Origin: Stackebrandtia endophytica
Lineage (GTDB): Bacteria; Actinomycetota; Actinomycetes; Mycobacteriales; Micromonosporaceae
Reading direction: 5' to 3'
Assembly (NCBI RefSeq): GCF_006716355.1
Contig: NZ_VFOW01000001.1
Span: 5,022,001 to 5,086,000 of the forward strand
Length of the DNA: 64,000 nt
This document shows positions 1-10,252 of this stretch, one piece after another. Every line of letters starts with the position of its first letter. The first letter of the stretch is position 1. Below the pieces are notes generated by a model. The model searched no databases, was not told where the DNA came from, and saw only the letters and a program-made list of their open reading frames with translations. The translations under genes were made by a program, and so were the position numbers.

Positions 1-668
1 GCGCCAAGGCCATCGTCATCACCAGCCGAGCACAGAACCCCACCGGAGTGGACATAACCGCGACACGGGCTCGCGAACTGCGTGACATCCTCAGCCGCCA
101 CCGGGAAGTTCTCGTCATCGAAGACGATCACTGGGCTGAGCTCTCCCAGGCCCCCGTCAACGTCGTGGCCGACGCGGTCGACAACTGGATCTTCCTGCGG
201 TCGGTGTCCAAACCGTACGGCCCGGACCTGCGCCTGGCCACCGCCGTCGGCGATCCCGCCACGATCGCGCGGCTCAAGGGCCGAATGAGAATCGGTTCCG
301 GCTGGGTGTCGACGGTGTTGCAGGAGCTCGTCGTCGAACTCATGGCCGACCCCGCCACCGCCGACACCATCGCCAGGGCGTCGCGGCGTTACCGTTCCAA
401 ACAGCGGCGACTGTGCGGGGCCCTGGCCGACCACGGCATCACCGCGTTCGGTGACAGTGGACTCAACGTGTGGGTTCACGTCAACGACGAGACCAGCACG
501 GTCACGGCACTGCGCGACCGTGGGTATGCGGTTGCTCCCGGCGCGCGCAGCCGCATCGAGTCACCTCCGGCGATCCGGATTACGATCTCCGGATTGCCCG
601 AAGACCGGATATCGGCGCTCGCCGAGGCCGTCGCCGCGGTCCCCGGCAACACCTCTCCCCTCGCATAG
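1..668 (+). CDS. MocR/PdxR-like regulator, C-terminal aminotransferase domain (5' end cut by window)
   Basis: The reading frame is open to the left edge (first full codon at position 3), so about 221 C-terminal residues are seen and the true start is outside. The visible part is a fold-type I PLP-dependent aminotransferase domain. TSRAQNPTG near the edge is the loop typical of MocR-type regulators, IEDDHW follows, and SVSKPYGPDLRLA carries the lysine expected to form the PLP Schiff base. In this family the domain is fused behind a GntR winged helix and senses PLP or an amino compound. The winged helix cannot be checked here, so a free aminotransferase remains a less likely alternative. The MFS gene starts 13 bases downstream on the same strand, which suggests co-transcription. 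Confidence 0.8.
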   Translation, partial: AKAIVITSRAQNPTGVDITATRARELRDILSRHREVLVIEDDHWAELSQAPVNVVADAVDNWIFLRSVSKPYGPDLRLATAVGDPATIARLKGRMRIGSGWVSTVLQELVVELMADPATADTIARASRRYRSKQRRLCGALADHGITAFGDSGLNVWVHVNDETSTVTALRDRGYAVAPGARSRIESPPAIRITISGLPEDRISALAEAVAAVPGNTSPLA

Positions 669-681
669 AAACAAGGAACGC

Positions 682-1947
682 ATGACCGGCCACCCCGAAC
701 GCGCCCGCCTGCAACGTCGCACGGTGACGCTCCTGTTCATCACCCAGATCCTCGGGGGAGTGGGAGTCGCCGTCGGGGTCGCCGTGGGCGCACTCCTTCT
801 CGAAGATCTCACCGGTACGTCGGCCCTCGCCGGATTGGGGCAGAGCAGCGCCGTCATCGGTGGTGCGATGCTGGCCATTCCCATCGTTCGGGTCACCGGA
901 AGTCACGGACGGCGCTACGGTCTGGTGCTGGCCTACGGCGCCGGTGTGATCGGTGCTCTGTTGGTGACGACGGCGTTGTATCTGCGATCGGCTCCGCTGG
1001 CATTCGTGGGTATGTTCCTCCTGGGCGGTGGGACGGCCGCCAATCTGCAGGCCCGGTACGCCGCCGCCGACCTCGCCCTGCCAGCCAATCGGGCCAGGCA
1101 GTTGTCGCTGGTGGTGTGGGCGACCACGATCGGAGCCGTCGCCGGGCCGAGTCTGGCACCGTTGGCCGATGCGGCCCTGCGCGAACAACTGGCGGGGCCG
1201 CGCTACGCCGGGCCGTTCATGGCCAGCGCCATCGGATTCGCGATAGCCGCCGGGATCCTCTGGTCGTTCCTGCGGCCCGACCCCCTGCTGATCGCCCGGT
1301 CGGAGAACGGAAGCCAGTCCGCGCCCAAGGCCAGTATCGCGGCGGGACTGCGTGTTGCGCGCGCCAACCCGACCGCTCGGCTGGGCATCACGGCCGTGGC
1401 ATTGGGCCACCTGGTCATGGTCGCGGTGATGGCGATGACCCCGATTCACATCAAACACGGCTTGCACGACCCCGATCAGGTCACCACGATCGTGGGCATC
1501 GTCCTCAGCCTTCACATCGCCGGGATGTACGCACTGTCACCGGTGGCGGGCATACTCGCTGACAAGTGGGGGCACCGACAGGTCATCCTCACCGGAATCG
1601 GACTGCTGCTGGCGGCCTGTGCCACCGCCGGAACCGCCGGGCACAACCACACCCAACTCGCGGTGGGACTCGTGCTGTTGGGATTGGGGTGGTCGTGCAC
1701 CATGGTGGCGGGTTCGGCATTGCTCACCGGGGCGGTCGACGCATCACAACGACCGGGAGTGCAGGGCCTGTCCGACCTGGTCATGGGGGTCGCGGGCGCT
1801 TTCGCGGGCGCGGCGTCCGGTTTCGTCGTCGAGTACACCGGGTATCCGGTGTTGGCATTGCTGGCGGCCATCGTGGTTCTGCCGGTGACGATCCTGGTGC
1901 TGCGCCGACGTCCAGTCAACGACCGTCCGAACAAGGAGTCCACATGA
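682..1947 (+). CDS. MFS transporter
   Basis: A 421-residue polytopic membrane protein with about 12 hydrophobic segments, the usual size for the major facilitator superfamily. The loop after the second helix reads VTGSHGRRYGL, and the equivalent loop of the second half reads GILADKWGHRQ, close to the G-x-x-x-D-R-x-G-R-R signature. The ATG at 682 is chosen because an AAGGA lies just before it; the frame stays open further upstream but overlaps the preceding gene. The substrate is not predictable; drug or metabolite efflux is the default guess. It follows a MocR-like gene by 13 bases and its stop overlaps the start of the DUF3046 gene by four bases (ATGA). Confidence 0.85.
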   Translation: MTGHPERARLQRRTVTLLFITQILGGVGVAVGVAVGALLLEDLTGTSALAGLGQSSAVIGGAMLAIPIVRVTGSHGRRYGLVLAYGAGVIGALLVTTALYLRSAPLAFVGMFLLGGGTAANLQARYAAADLALPANRARQLSLVVWATTIGAVAGPSLAPLADAALREQLAGPRYAGPFMASAIGFAIAAGILWSFLRPDPLLIARSENGSQSAPKASIAAGLRVARANPTARLGITAVALGHLVMVAVMAMTPIHIKHGLHDPDQVTTIVGIVLSLHIAGMYALSPVAGILADKWGHRQVILTGIGLLLAACATAGTAGHNHTQLAVGLVLLGLGWSCTMVAGSALLTGAVDASQRPGVQGLSDLVMGVAGAFAGAASGFVVEYTGYPVLALLAAIVVLPVTILVLRRRPVNDRPNKEST

Positions 1948-2144
1948 GATTGACCGACTTCTGGGGGAACATGCGCGAGACCTTCGGCGAGGCGTATGCC
2001 TCCAGCGTGGCCGAAGACCAGGTGCTGCCTCAGTTGGGTGGCCGTACCGTCAACCAGGCGTTGCGGGACACCGATACCAAGCACGTCTGGATCGCAGTGT
2101 GCCAGGCCTACGGCGAGCGGGTTCCGGCGAGAATTCGTCGCTGA
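1944..2144 (+). CDS. DUF3046 family protein
   Basis: A 66-residue soluble protein beginning MRLTDFWGNMRETFGEAYAS, matching DUF3046, a small actinobacterial family of unknown function usually encoded just before recA. The ATG overlaps the MFS stop codon by four bases, so translation is probably coupled. The gene ends 158 bases before the chosen recA start, and the LexA box lies in that gap, so DUF3046 is unlikely to be in the SOS transcript itself. No catalytic motif is visible; conserved acidic and tryptophan positions suggest a protein-binding role, which is inference only. Confidence 0.85.
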   Translation: MRLTDFWGNMRETFGEAYASSVAEDQVLPQLGGRTVNQALRDTDTKHVWIAVCQAYGERVPARIRR

Positions 2145-2165
2145 CCGGCGTAACCTCCCGTCGAT

Positions 2166-2181
2166 TCGAACGTTAGTTCGG
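2166..2181. promoter_or_regulatory. LexA (SOS) box upstream of recA
   Basis: TCGAACGTTAGTTCGG matches the actinobacterial LexA operator TCGAAC-N4-GTTCGA at 11 of 12 specified positions. It lies 122 bases before the chosen recA ATG, in the gap after DUF3046. LexA encoded at 56295-56969 is the expected repressor. Confidence 0.8.
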
Positions 2182-2302
2182 GTAAGGTCATGTTCGATCA
2201 CGTCATCGTCGTGGCGCCGTGCAGCGGTTGTCGCACCCGAGGTCTACCGTGATCGACATGGCGAAAACACCCAGCAAGAAGACCACCACGGGAGGAGCGG
2301 GC

Positions 2303-3340
<1,038 letters not shown>

Positions 3341-3355
3341 CGACGTGATGATCGG

Positions 3356-3898
3356 ATGTCGATGACAGAGGCACCCGATCCCGGCGAGCAGGCTCGGCAG
3401 ATCTGTCTGCGTCTGCTCGCCGTCCGGCCACGTACCTATATCGAGTTGGCAGAGGCGCTGACCCGTCGAGGTATCCCGGACGACGTGATCGGAGAGGTAC
3501 TCGACCGTTACCGAGATGTGGGAATGGTCGATGACGCCGCTTTCGCCAAGGCGTGGGTGGCGAGTCGGCACAGCGGACGCAAGCTGTCGCGTCGAGCATT
3601 GTCGAATGAGCTCCGCCGAAAAGGGGTCGACACCGAACTGGTGGATGAAGCCCTGGAACAGGTCGACGACGACAGCGAGCGGATGACGGCCTACGAATTG
3701 GCGACGAAGCGTCTGCGAGGTATGCGGTCGGTGCCGCCTGAGGCGGTGTTCCGCCGCCTGGTGGGAATGCTGGCGAGAAAGGGGTATCCCGCGGGAATGG
3801 CCGTCTCAGTCGTCAAAGAGGTTCTGGCGGAACGAGATGAGGAGTCGGCGAGACTTGCCGAGGAGATCGATCCCGACGCCGCTGTTGACGGACTGTAG
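3356..3898 (+). CDS. recX: Regulatory protein RecX
   Basis: A 180-residue protein of the RecX family, which binds RecA filaments and inhibits recombinase and coprotease activity. The three-helix repeats are visible: ARQICLRLLAVRPRTYIELA, then YRDVGMVDDAAFAKAWVASR and a third repeat in the C-terminal half. Fifteen bases separate it from recA, so it is almost certainly in the recA transcript and induced with it. An ATG at 3362 is an alternative start two codons later. The C-terminus is acidic and probably disordered. Confidence 0.95.
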   Translation: MSMTEAPDPGEQARQICLRLLAVRPRTYIELAEALTRRGIPDDVIGEVLDRYRDVGMVDDAAFAKAWVASRHSGRKLSRRALSNELRRKGVDTELVDEALEQVDDDSERMTAYELATKRLRGMRSVPPEAVFRRLVGMLARKGYPAGMAVSVVKEVLAERDEESARLAEEIDPDAAVDGL

Positions 3899-4049
3899 AG
3901 CTGCGAATCCCGGCGGGTGACAGGGCCGAGCGCGATACGCTCTGCCATTGCTCTCGTCTCAGGGTCGTCCCTTTGGTGGACAACAAGTCAAGAAAAATCG
4001 ACAAGCAATGATCTGTTGGCGGTACTGCTCAGCGGCTTAGAATTCCGGT

Positions 4050-4739
4050 GTGCGCACCCCTCGTATCAAGAGTTTTATATTCGCCATATCAACGTCTATT
4101 GTCCTTGTCGGTGTCACCGGTTGTGAGGTCTTGGACGGCATCGCCGATGCCGAGTCTCCATCGGAAGGCGCAACCGGCAGCGGTTTGATCGATGCGATCG
4201 ATCAACTGTCGATTGAGGAGGAAGACCGAACCGGGTACAGCCGTGATGAGTTCAGTGACTGGATAACAGTGGACGGGTGTACCACTCGGCAACTTGTGCT
4301 CATCGAGGAAGACCTGACCGAATCCGCCGGCGTCGACGACTGTTCCGGTGGCATCGATGGAGAGTGGTCGAGCGTCTACGACGACGTGAGGGTATCCGAG
4401 GCCTCTGGTTTGGACATCGACCACTTCGTACCGTTGGCGGAGGCGTGGGATTCCGGCGCCGACCAATGGTCCGCCGAACGACGGGCGACATACGCGGTCT
4501 ACCTGGACGACGACCGACACTTGATCGCGGTGACAGCTGCCAGTAACCGTTCCAAATCGGATAAGGATCCGGCCGAGTGGCTGCCCGAAGACCCCGCCGC
4601 ACATTGTGAATACGTGGCCACCTGGGTGGCGATCAAGATTCAGTGGGAGCTCTCCGTCGATCAAGCCGAGTATGACGCGTTGATCGAGGTCGCCGGTGGC
4701 TGTTCCGACACCGAGGTGGAGATTCGCCCGGTTGGCTGA
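4050..4739 (+). CDS. Secreted HNH-family lipoprotein
   Basis: A 229-residue exported protein starting at a GTG. Residues 1-24 form a lipoprotein signal peptide ending in the lipobox VTGC (lipidated Cys25). The mature part carries the HNH-type segment of the DUF1524/GmrSD-like family: IDH at 123-125 in LDIDHFVPLAEAWDSGA, followed by ASNRSKSDKDPAEWLPED with the expected Asn and metal-site spacing. Cys77/Cys98 and Cys186/Cys218 could form disulfides. These actinobacterial proteins are predicted extracellular nucleases; substrate and role are untested. The 5' end is more AT-rich and codon use less GC-biased than in neighbouring genes. It stands alone, 151 bases after recX. Confidence 0.8.
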   Translation: MRTPRIKSFIFAISTSIVLVGVTGCEVLDGIADAESPSEGATGSGLIDAIDQLSIEEEDRTGYSRDEFSDWITVDGCTTRQLVLIEEDLTESAGVDDCSGGIDGEWSSVYDDVRVSEASGLDIDHFVPLAEAWDSGADQWSAERRATYAVYLDDDRHLIAVTAASNRSKSDKDPAEWLPEDPAAHCEYVATWVAIKIQWELSVDQAEYDALIEVAGGCSDTEVEIRPVG

Positions 4740-5233
4740 CGTCCCCGGTTCGGCTGGTTGAGGTCGCGTGTCGGGCCGTGGCGGCGGAAGTGCCGTTGGC
4801 GGTTGGCGGAGTGTGGCCCGTGGCCACCTGACAGCGGATTGGTCGCGGGATGGGACGGGAGGAGAGATTCGCAAGGTGGACAAGGAGAAAGGATCGCTGA
4901 AGCATCCGACAGCCGTACGGAGTCGACTGGTTCAGTCGGGGACCTCGTGTAATGGGAACGAATGCCGGGGTCTGTCGGTGTTGGAGGTGACTGATCGAAA
5001 TATCTGGTGCGGCGCCGATCGGCGTGCGGCACACCTGGACTCGGGTGTGAACCCGTGATGGCGACGGTCGGTGCCAACCGAATCCGGCGCCTCGATGATG
5101 TTCCAAGATGAGGCTCCGGCCAGACGACCCTCGATGTCGTCGGCGTCGGCCACCGATTCGGACGGGAAGCGGTTGGCCTCGGGGGACACCGGCCGCTCTG
5201 CCACACACCGGCACCGTTGGTCGGCCTCGGCGG
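4740..5233. other. Gap between HNH lipoprotein and nucleotidyltransferase genes
   Basis: About 490 bases with no convincing conserved gene. The only candidate is a weak minus-strand frame at 4932-5237, listed separately. No tRNA, strong hairpin or repeat was seen. Confidence 0.5.
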
Positions 5234-5237
5234 TCAC
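4932..5237 (-). CDS. Doubtful small ORF coupled to the nucleotidyltransferase gene
   Basis: A 101-codon frame whose GTG overlaps the stop of the preceding nucleotidyltransferase gene (GTGA), the arrangement of translationally coupled genes. The first 65 or so codons show the GC-rich third positions of real genes in this window; the last third does not. The product has scattered Cys, Arg and His residues and no recognised motif. It could be a degraded or recently frameshifted gene, or chance. No function can be proposed. Confidence 0.25.
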   Translation of the reverse strand: MTAEADQRCRCVAERPVSPEANRFPSESVADADDIEGRLAGASSWNIIEAPDSVGTDRRHHGFTPESRCAARRSAPHQIFRSVTSNTDRPRHSFPLHEVPD

Positions 5238-6037
5238 TCGGTCGGTGATGCGAAGGCGTCGGAGACGACCCGCTCGATGTGGACAGCCGCTTGTCGGCCG
5301 TCGGCGACGGTGAAGGTGGCGTCACCGCCGTCGCGCCACGCGATGCAACGATCCACCAGGTCGCGATCGACGTGGTCGAACCGGTCCAGCGCGTACCGCA
5401 GTGCGGCGGTCTTGGAGAGGATGCGGCCGGTGTTGAGTGTGTAGTGCAGACGCTGCGGACCCGACATCGACCAGACGAGGGTCTCGGGATTGACGGGCTC
5501 ATCATCCAGACGATCGGCAAGTTGAGAGTGAAGCTGATGCGCCAACGGCGCCCAATAGTCGGTCAGGTTGTCGCGGAGCCACCGTCGCAGTTCAGCTGCG
5601 TCGACGCCGATCCCCTGCGCCGTGGGGTCGTCGCCCCGAAGTGTGATCGCGTGGCATTGCAACTCGTGAAGCAGAATGGTCGGCACCGTGTTGGTGTCGG
5701 TGTCGGTGTCGACACGGTCGAAGCGGCCGTCACTCACTCGCAAAAACTGGCGATCGGCTCCCGGTTGTCGGCGCAGCAGCGACACCGTCGCGTACTGTCC
5801 GTCCATCATGGGCTGTGAGGGCAGGCCGGCATGAATGTCGGTGAGTACAGTGATCTGGTCGGTCGACAGCGGCCGTCGAACCACGGCCGTGAAATCGATG
5901 TCGCTGTGACCGGGTTGAAAGGCTTCCAGGGCCAGAGATCCCGTGAGGTGCAACGAGTCGACGACATTCGGTAGACGGCTGTCGAGTCGGTGCAGATACT
6001 CGGTGACGACCGCGTCGACTGATTCGGGCAACGACAT
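5234..6037 (-). CDS. Nucleotidyltransferase, aminoglycoside adenylyltransferase (AadA)-like
   Basis: A 267-residue protein of the Pol-beta superfamily. LHLTGSLALEAFQPGHSDID at about residues 29-48 is the GS-x-SDID signature, with the two metal-binding aspartates, as in AadA-type aminoglycoside 3''-adenylyltransferases. The C-terminal half resembles the helical DUF4111-like domain that follows this fold (WSMSGPQRLHYTLNTGR). Transfer of AMP to an aminoglycoside or another small alcohol is the family expectation, but the substrate is unknown and chromosomal homologs often do not confer resistance. It lies downstream of citrate synthase on the same strand (16-base gap). Confidence 0.8.
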   Translation of the reverse strand: MSLPESVDAVVTEYLHRLDSRLPNVVDSLHLTGSLALEAFQPGHSDIDFTAVVRRPLSTDQITVLTDIHAGLPSQPMMDGQYATVSLLRRQPGADRQFLRVSDGRFDRVDTDTDTNTVPTILLHELQCHAITLRGDDPTAQGIGVDAAELRRWLRDNLTDYWAPLAHQLHSQLADRLDDEPVNPETLVWSMSGPQRLHYTLNTGRILSKTAALRYALDRFDHVDRDLVDRCIAWRDGGDATFTVADGRQAAVHIERVVSDAFASPTE

Positions 6038-6053
6038 GATGTGAGACTACGGT

Positions 6054-7340
<1,287 letters not shown>

Positions 7341-7874
7341 CGATGCTCCCCGAGGTAGCGGATGAAGCGCGGAGTGGAGTGTTCGCCTACATGTCGTTGC
7401 TGATCGTAGTCGCACCACTGCGCGGCGTCGGTGGTTTCGAGCCCATCGGCGCGTGGGCGGGCGGGTGGTCCGAGGAGGTGTCCGAGTGGGGCATGTTGTC
7501 GGTGTGGTGTTGGCGTGCTACGAACCGCCAGACCGGCCACCACCGAAGATCTGTTGCATCGGACTATCGGTGACGGGAGGACACCAACGCCCGATGACCG
7601 TTGATGTTTTGGGCAATGTGGACGGTCCCGAGCGGCCGGACGGCCTGCTGGTCAACGCCGGTGATGGTGCCGTGGCGACGGGGTCTCAGCCACTCGACGG
7701 GGTATCGGCTCAGACCCACCCGGGTGTCTCCTCGCCCCACTGGCGACCGCAGCGAGGGAGTGCCCGTGTTGAACCATGCCGGCGAGTTGAGATTGAAGGA
7801 CGCGTCGAAAGCGCCTGTGTGGATTCACCCCACAGGCCCTAGGAACTCGGCCCAGGCCTGGTTAGTGTTTCGAT
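7341..7874. other. 534-base divergent gap with a hairpin
   Basis: The region separates divergent gltA and the DUF1990 gene. Open frames here have no recognisable product and poor codon bias. A 10-bp stem with one mismatch and a 5-base loop lies at 7813-7837, just upstream of the DUF1990 start. gltA promoter elements must lie in the left part but cannot be assigned by eye. Confidence 0.5.
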
Positions 7875-8348
7875 GTGGACTTCACCTATCCGCATGTCGG
7901 CATCACCAGAGATCCCCACGAGGTACCCGGCTATCGCCTGTTGCGCTATCGCACCCGGCTGAAGGTGGGGTTCGACAAAGCCGCCGAGGCGGTGATGGCC
8001 TGGCAGCTGCATCGAAATGCCGGACTGCGGCCGCAGGCGGCCGCGCCACGCGCCGAGCCGGGTGTCGTCGTGGTGTCCCGGATCGGGCCGCTGCGGGCTC
8101 CGTGTCGGGTCGTGTGGACGGTGGAGGAGCCCGATCGGGTCGGGTACGGGTATGGCACGTTGCCGGGACATCCGGTCGCCGGGGAGGAGAGCTTCCTGGT
8201 CGAACACGCGCCCGATGGCACGGTGTGGTTCACCGTCACCGCGGTCAGTCGTGCCGACCGCTGGTTCACCAGGGTGGCCGGACCGTTGGTGCCGATGGCC
8301 CAGTGGTTGTTCGTCAGGTGGTTCGCGCGCGGCTTGAACCGGGCCTAG
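7875..8348 (+). CDS. DUF1990 family protein
   Basis: A 157-residue protein matching DUF1990, a family found in actinobacteria and plants with no established biochemistry. Typical features are the Tyr/Arg-rich start (MDFTYPHVGITRDP), VWTVEEPDRVGYGYGTLPGH in the middle and the Trp-rich end (PMAQWLFVRWFARGLNRA). It has no signal peptide. The GTG at 7875 lacks a clear ribosome binding site, so a leaderless message is possible. The last codons and stop form the first unit of a 16-bp repeat. Confidence 0.8.
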   Translation: MDFTYPHVGITRDPHEVPGYRLLRYRTRLKVGFDKAAEAVMAWQLHRNAGLRPQAAAPRAEPGVVVVSRIGPLRAPCRVVWTVEEPDRVGYGYGTLPGHPVAGEESFLVEHAPDGTVWFTVTAVSRADRWFTRVAGPLVPMAQWLFVRWFARGLNRA

Positions 8349-8429
8349 GGTGAACCGGGCCTAGGGTGCGTCGGGCCTGAGGTGGACCGGCTTGAAGTGC
8401 ATCGTGCCTGGAGCGCATCGAGACGACCG
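8335..8429. repeat. Decaying 16-bp tandem repeat across the DUF1990 stop codon
   Basis: TGAACCGGGCCTAGGG occurs twice head to tail at 8335-8350 and 8351-8366. Diverged units follow at 8367-8382, 8383-8397 (15 bases), 8398-8413 and, more weakly, 8414-8429. The first unit contains the final codons and the TAG stop of the DUF1990 gene. Confidence 0.8.
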
Positions 8430-8738
8430 ACACCCGCTCCTGCGATGTGCTTCTTTTGTCTGGCAGCCTTCGACGTAGGTCCTGGTCATGACGATCAGGC
8501 AAGTCGACCCAGGTTCATGCCTCACACCCCGTCGTCGGCGCAACGCGAGGCGACTGAGGAGTCGGCACCGATGTTCTACGGCCGCTTTCGGAGTCCTCTT
8601 CGGTCGCTTCTACGGTGGCGTCACACGCTTTGGACGTCAGGCGCGCACCCGGGCGGCCCGTGCGTCCTCGCACGGTATTCGTACACACGACCCAGGCCGG
8701 TGGGCGGTCGTTTGGCGCGGCGATAGGCTTGCCCGGCT
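8349..8738. other. Gap before miaB
   Basis: About 390 bases holding the 16-bp tandem repeat at its left end and presumably the miaB promoter. No other gene, tRNA or strong hairpin was recognised. Confidence 0.5.
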
Positions 8739-10247
8739 ATGCCTACCAACGCACCCACCCAGAACGGTCCACGCACGTACCGTGTGACCACATACGGCTG
8801 TCAGATGAACGTCCACGATTCGGAGCGGATCACCGGATTGCTGGAGGACGCCGGATACGTCTCAGCGCCCGAATCCGATGAACCGGACGTCATGGTGTTC
8901 AACACCTGCGCGGTCCGGGAGAACGCCGATAACCGGTTGTACGGCAACCTCGGTCACCTGCGTCCGGTCAAGGACGCGCACCCCGGGATGCAGATCGCGG
9001 TGGGCGGTTGCCTGGCGCAGAAGGACCGCGGCGATATCGTGGCCAAGGCGCCCTGGGTCGACGTGGTATTCGGCACCCACAACATCGGTTCGTTGCCGAC
9101 GCTGCTGGAACGGGCGCGGCACAACGCCACCGCCGAGGTCGAGATCCTCGAATCTCTTGAGGTCTTTCCATCGACGTTGCCCACCAAGCGGGAGTCCACC
9201 TACGCGGGTTGGGTATCCATCTCGGTGGGTTGCAACAACACCTGCACCTTCTGCATCGTGCCCAGTCTGCGGGGTAAGGAGAAGGACCGCCGTCCGGGCG
9301 AGGTGTTGGCCGAAGTCCAGGCGTTGGTTGATCAAGGCGTCAGCGAGGTGACGCTGCTGGGGCAGAACGTGAACTCCTACGGTGTCGAGTTCGGCGACCG
9401 GTTGGCGTTCGGCAAGCTGCTGCGCGCCTGCGGCGAGATCGACGGCCTGGAGCGGGTCCGTTTCACCAGCCCGCATCCCAAGGACTTCACCGACGACGTC
9501 ATCGCCGCGATGGCCGAGACCCCCAACGTGTGCCACCAGTTGCACATGCCGTTGCAGTCGGGTTCGGATCAGGTTCTCAAGGCGATGCGCCGGTCCTACC
9601 GGTCGGAGCGTTTCCTCGGCATCATCGACAAGGTTCGCGCGGCCATGCCGGACGCGGCGATCACCACCGACATCATCGTCGGTTTCCCGGGGGAGACCGA
9701 GGAGGACTTCCAGGCCACTCTGGACGTCGTTCGGAAAGCCCGATTCGCCGGCGCCTTCACCTTCCAGTACTCGATTCGCCCAGGTACCCCCGCCGCCACG
9801 ATGGCCGACCAGGTACCCAAGGACGTCGTCTCCGACCGTTACCGGCGATTGATCGCGCTACAGGAGGAGATCTCCTGGGAGCTGAACCGTGAACAGGTCG
9901 GCCGCGAGGTCGAGGTGCTGGTGTCGGTGGGTGAAGGCCGCAAGGACGCCGCCACCGGACGGATGTCGGGTCGGGCGCGCGACGGTCGTCTCGTGCACTT
10001 CGACGCCTCCGGTTGGGAGGTTCGGCCCGGCGACGTGGTGACGACCGTCATCACGCAGGCGGCGCCGCATCACCTGATTGCCGACGACATGTTGACCGAC
10101 CACCGGTTGACCGCCGCCGGTGACGCGTGGGAACAGGGCAATGCGCCGAAACTGCCCGGTGTGTCGCTGGGGATGCCCGCCATCGGGCTACCGGTCGTCG
10201 CCTCCGCCGAGACCGGCGGAGACGGTTGCTGCGGCGGAAGTTGCTGA
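8739..10247 (+). CDS. miaB: tRNA-2-methylthio-N6-dimethylallyladenosine synthase MiaB
   Basis: A 502-residue radical-SAM methylthiotransferase that adds the 2-methylthio group to i6A37 of tRNA. The UPF0004 domain (about residues 13-125) supplies three Cys for one 4Fe-4S cluster ([24 protein letters not shown]). The radical-SAM motif CNNTCTFC follows near residue 164, then a TRAM domain at about 380-445. A non-conserved extension ends in [10 protein letters not shown], four extra cysteines. Its partner miaA, which makes the i6A substrate, lies at 14900-15829. It converges on the SpoIIE-type phosphatase gene with a 5-base gap. Confidence 0.96.
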   Translation: MPTNAPTQNGPRTYRVTTYGCQMNVHDSERITGLLEDAGYVSAPESDEPDVMVFNTCAVRENADNRLYGNLGHLRPVKDAHPGMQIAVGGCLAQKDRGDIVAKAPWVDVVFGTHNIGSLPTLLERARHNATAEVEILESLEVFPSTLPTKRESTYAGWVSISVGCNNTCTFCIVPSLRGKEKDRRPGEVLAEVQALVDQGVSEVTLLGQNVNSYGVEFGDRLAFGKLLRACGEIDGLERVRFTSPHPKDFTDDVIAAMAETPNVCHQLHMPLQSGSDQVLKAMRRSYRSERFLGIIDKVRAAMPDAAITTDIIVGFPGETEEDFQATLDVVRKARFAGAFTFQYSIRPGTPAATMADQVPKDVVSDRYRRLIALQEEISWELNREQVGREVEVLVSVGEGRKDAATGRMSGRARDGRLVHFDASGWEVRPGDVVTTVITQAAPHHLIADDMLTDHRLTAAGDAWEQGNAPKLPGVSLGMPAIGLPVVASAETGGDGCCGGSC

Positions 10248-10252
10248 TGCGG

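Noticed and set aside
2219-2302. Upstream starts for recA
   Set aside because: They would add an unconserved N-terminal extension and have no ribosome binding site, unlike the ATG at 2303.
7453-7842. Plus-strand open frame of about 129 codons in the gltA-DUF1990 gap
   Set aside because: It lacks conserved motifs, a ribosome binding site and the codon bias of neighbouring genes.
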